A DNA stretch of 6,643 nucleotides from CAYMOV01 sp964392085. Lineage in GTDB: Bacteria > Oederibacteriota > Muellerivitia > Muellerivitales > Muellerivitaceae. The DNA lies in the NCBI GenBank assembly GCA_964392085.1, contig CAYMOV010000130.1, positions 1 through 6,643 of the forward strand, in the 5' to 3' direction. The translations under genes were made by a program, and so were the position numbers. Positions 5,815-6,643 of the stretch are shown here, piece after piece (position 1 is the first letter of the stretch; each line of letters starts with the position of its first letter). The notes under the pieces were generated by a model. The model saw only the letters and a list, made by a program, of their open reading frames with translations, searched no databases and was not told the DNA's origin.

Positions 5815-6643
5815 ATGAATCCCCGCAAGCGCATCGCGTTGTCGTTGGAGCGTGAGACCCCGCCGTTGGAGGACTATAAGAACAGCCCGGCCCAGAAGAT
5901 CTACGGGTCGCTGGTGTTCAACGACCAGGCCCAGAAACAGTACCTCTCGAAGGACGTCTATAAGAAGCTCCGCGCCACCACCTTGCGGGGCGAGCCGATC
6001 GACGCCTCCATCGCGGACCAAGTCGCCCAAGGCATGAAGGAATGGGCCCTTGCCCACGGCGCCAGCCACTACACCCATTGGTTCATCCCGCTGACGGGCC
6101 TCTCCGCCGAGAAGCACGACACCTTCCTGGAGCCTACCGCCGACGGCGGGGCCCTGGCCGAGTTCGACGGCAAGACCCTGATCAAGGGCGAACCCGACGC
6201 CTCGAGCTTCCCCTCGGGCGGATCCCGGTCCACCTTCGAGGCACGCGGCTACACGGCCTGGGACCCCACCTCCCCCGCCTTCATCCAGGAGGAGGTCAAC
6301 GGCGCCACCCTGACCATCCCCACGGCGTTCGTCTCGTACACCGGTGAGGCGCTCGACCATAAGACGCCGCTCCTGCGGTCCAGCGAGGCGCTTTCGGTCC
6401 AGGCCCTGCGCCTGCTCAGGCTCTTCGGCAACAAGACCGTCAAGCGGGTCTTCACGACCCTGGGCCCCGAGCAGGAATACTTCCTGATCGACCGGCAGTA
6501 CTACGAACTGCGGCCCGACCTGGTGGCCTGCGGCCGGACCCTCTTCGGCGCCCCGCCTTACCGCGGGCAGGAGCTGGAGGACCACTACTTCGGCGCGATC
6601 CGCGAGCGCATCCTGGCCTTCATGATGGACCTGGACCGCGAGC
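5815..6643 (+). CDS. glnN: Glutamine synthetase type III, 3' end cut by window edge
   Basis: ATP-dependent synthesis of glutamine from glutamate and ammonia, the main entry of nitrogen into metabolism. 276 residues are present of a family of about 700, so only the N-terminal part and the beginning of the catalytic domain are visible. Type III hallmarks: IYGSLVFND at 29-37, GASHYTHWFIPLTG at 82-95, AEKHDTF at 98-104, LIKGEPDASSFPSGG at 122-136, TFEARGYTAWDPTSPAF at 140-156, IPTAFVSYTGEALDHKTPLL at 168-187, GPEQEYFLID at 217-226 with metal-binding glutamates, and GRTLFGAPPYRGQELEDHYFG at 240-260. These separate it clearly from types I and II. The ATG at 5815 has GGAGG with a 7-base spacer. It is divergent from hldD. 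Type III enzymes form stacked hexamers (family knowledge). The symbol is often given as glnN, though glnA is also used for this type. Confidence 0.97.
   Translation, partial: MNPRKRIALSLERETPPLEDYKNSPAQKIYGSLVFNDQAQKQYLSKDVYKKLRATTLRGEPIDASIADQVAQGMKEWALAHGASHYTHWFIPLTGLSAEKHDTFLEPTADGGALAEFDGKTLIKGEPDASSFPSGGSRSTFEARGYTAWDPTSPAFIQEEVNGATLTIPTAFVSYTGEALDHKTPLLRSSEALSVQALRLLRLFGNKTVKRVFTTLGPEQEYFLIDRQYYELRPDLVACGRTLFGAPPYRGQELEDHYFGAIRERILAFMMDLDRE

Noticed and set aside
5761..6585. Minus-strand open frame (274 codons) opposite glutamine synthetase III
   Set aside because: It is an antisense shadow made possible by high GC content, with Gly/Leu/Arg-rich low-complexity translation, opposite an unmistakable glutamine synthetase.
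1..6643. Search for mobile elements, CRISPR arrays, tRNA/rRNA genes and defence or biosynthetic clusters
   Set aside because: No transposase, integrase, regular repeat-spacer pattern, RNA gene or unfamiliar gene set was seen. All six genes belong to recognisable families.

Overview
The window is ordinary-looking, GC-rich bacterial chromosome (by eye well above 60% GC in the genes). It carries six protein genes: five on the minus strand and one, cut by the right edge, on the plus strand. An ADP-heptose epimerase for lipopolysaccharide core sugars and a type IV pilin/pseudopilin point to a Gram-negative (diderm) organism. The pilin style, the type III glutamine synthetase and the DUF2723 membrane protein with a TPR-like tail resemble uncultured lineages such as Elusimicrobiota, Omnitrophota or their neighbours. 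That placement is only an impression from protein style, and no phylogenetic marker is present.

Layout, following minus-strand transcription from right to left: hldD (5504 to 4548); a 286-base gap; a class III signal-peptide pilin/pseudopilin gene (4261 to 3746) with a structured 3' UTR and a textbook intrinsic terminator (3650-3682); then a tight cluster of purC (3603 to 2695), a DUF2723 GT-C-type membrane protein (2681 to 435) and trmL (from 409, cut by the left edge). Gaps inside this cluster are 13 and 25 bases, so it is probably one transcript. glnN-type glutamine synthetase III starts at 5815 on the plus strand, divergent from hldD across a 310-base intergenic region that holds several hairpins, a possible degenerate attenuator and a G-quadruplex motif.

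The genes cover separate housekeeping tasks: purine synthesis (PurC), tRNA wobble-base methylation (TrmL), nitrogen assimilation (GS-III), outer-membrane sugar supply (HldD), envelope glycosylation (DUF2723 protein, inferred) and a surface or secretion filament subunit (pilin). Nothing indicates a defence island, mobile element, CRISPR array or biosynthetic cluster. I found no convincing novel system. The points most worth checking are the DUF2723 protein with its altered acidic motif and TPR-like tail between two housekeeping genes, and the structured leaders between hldD and glnN.
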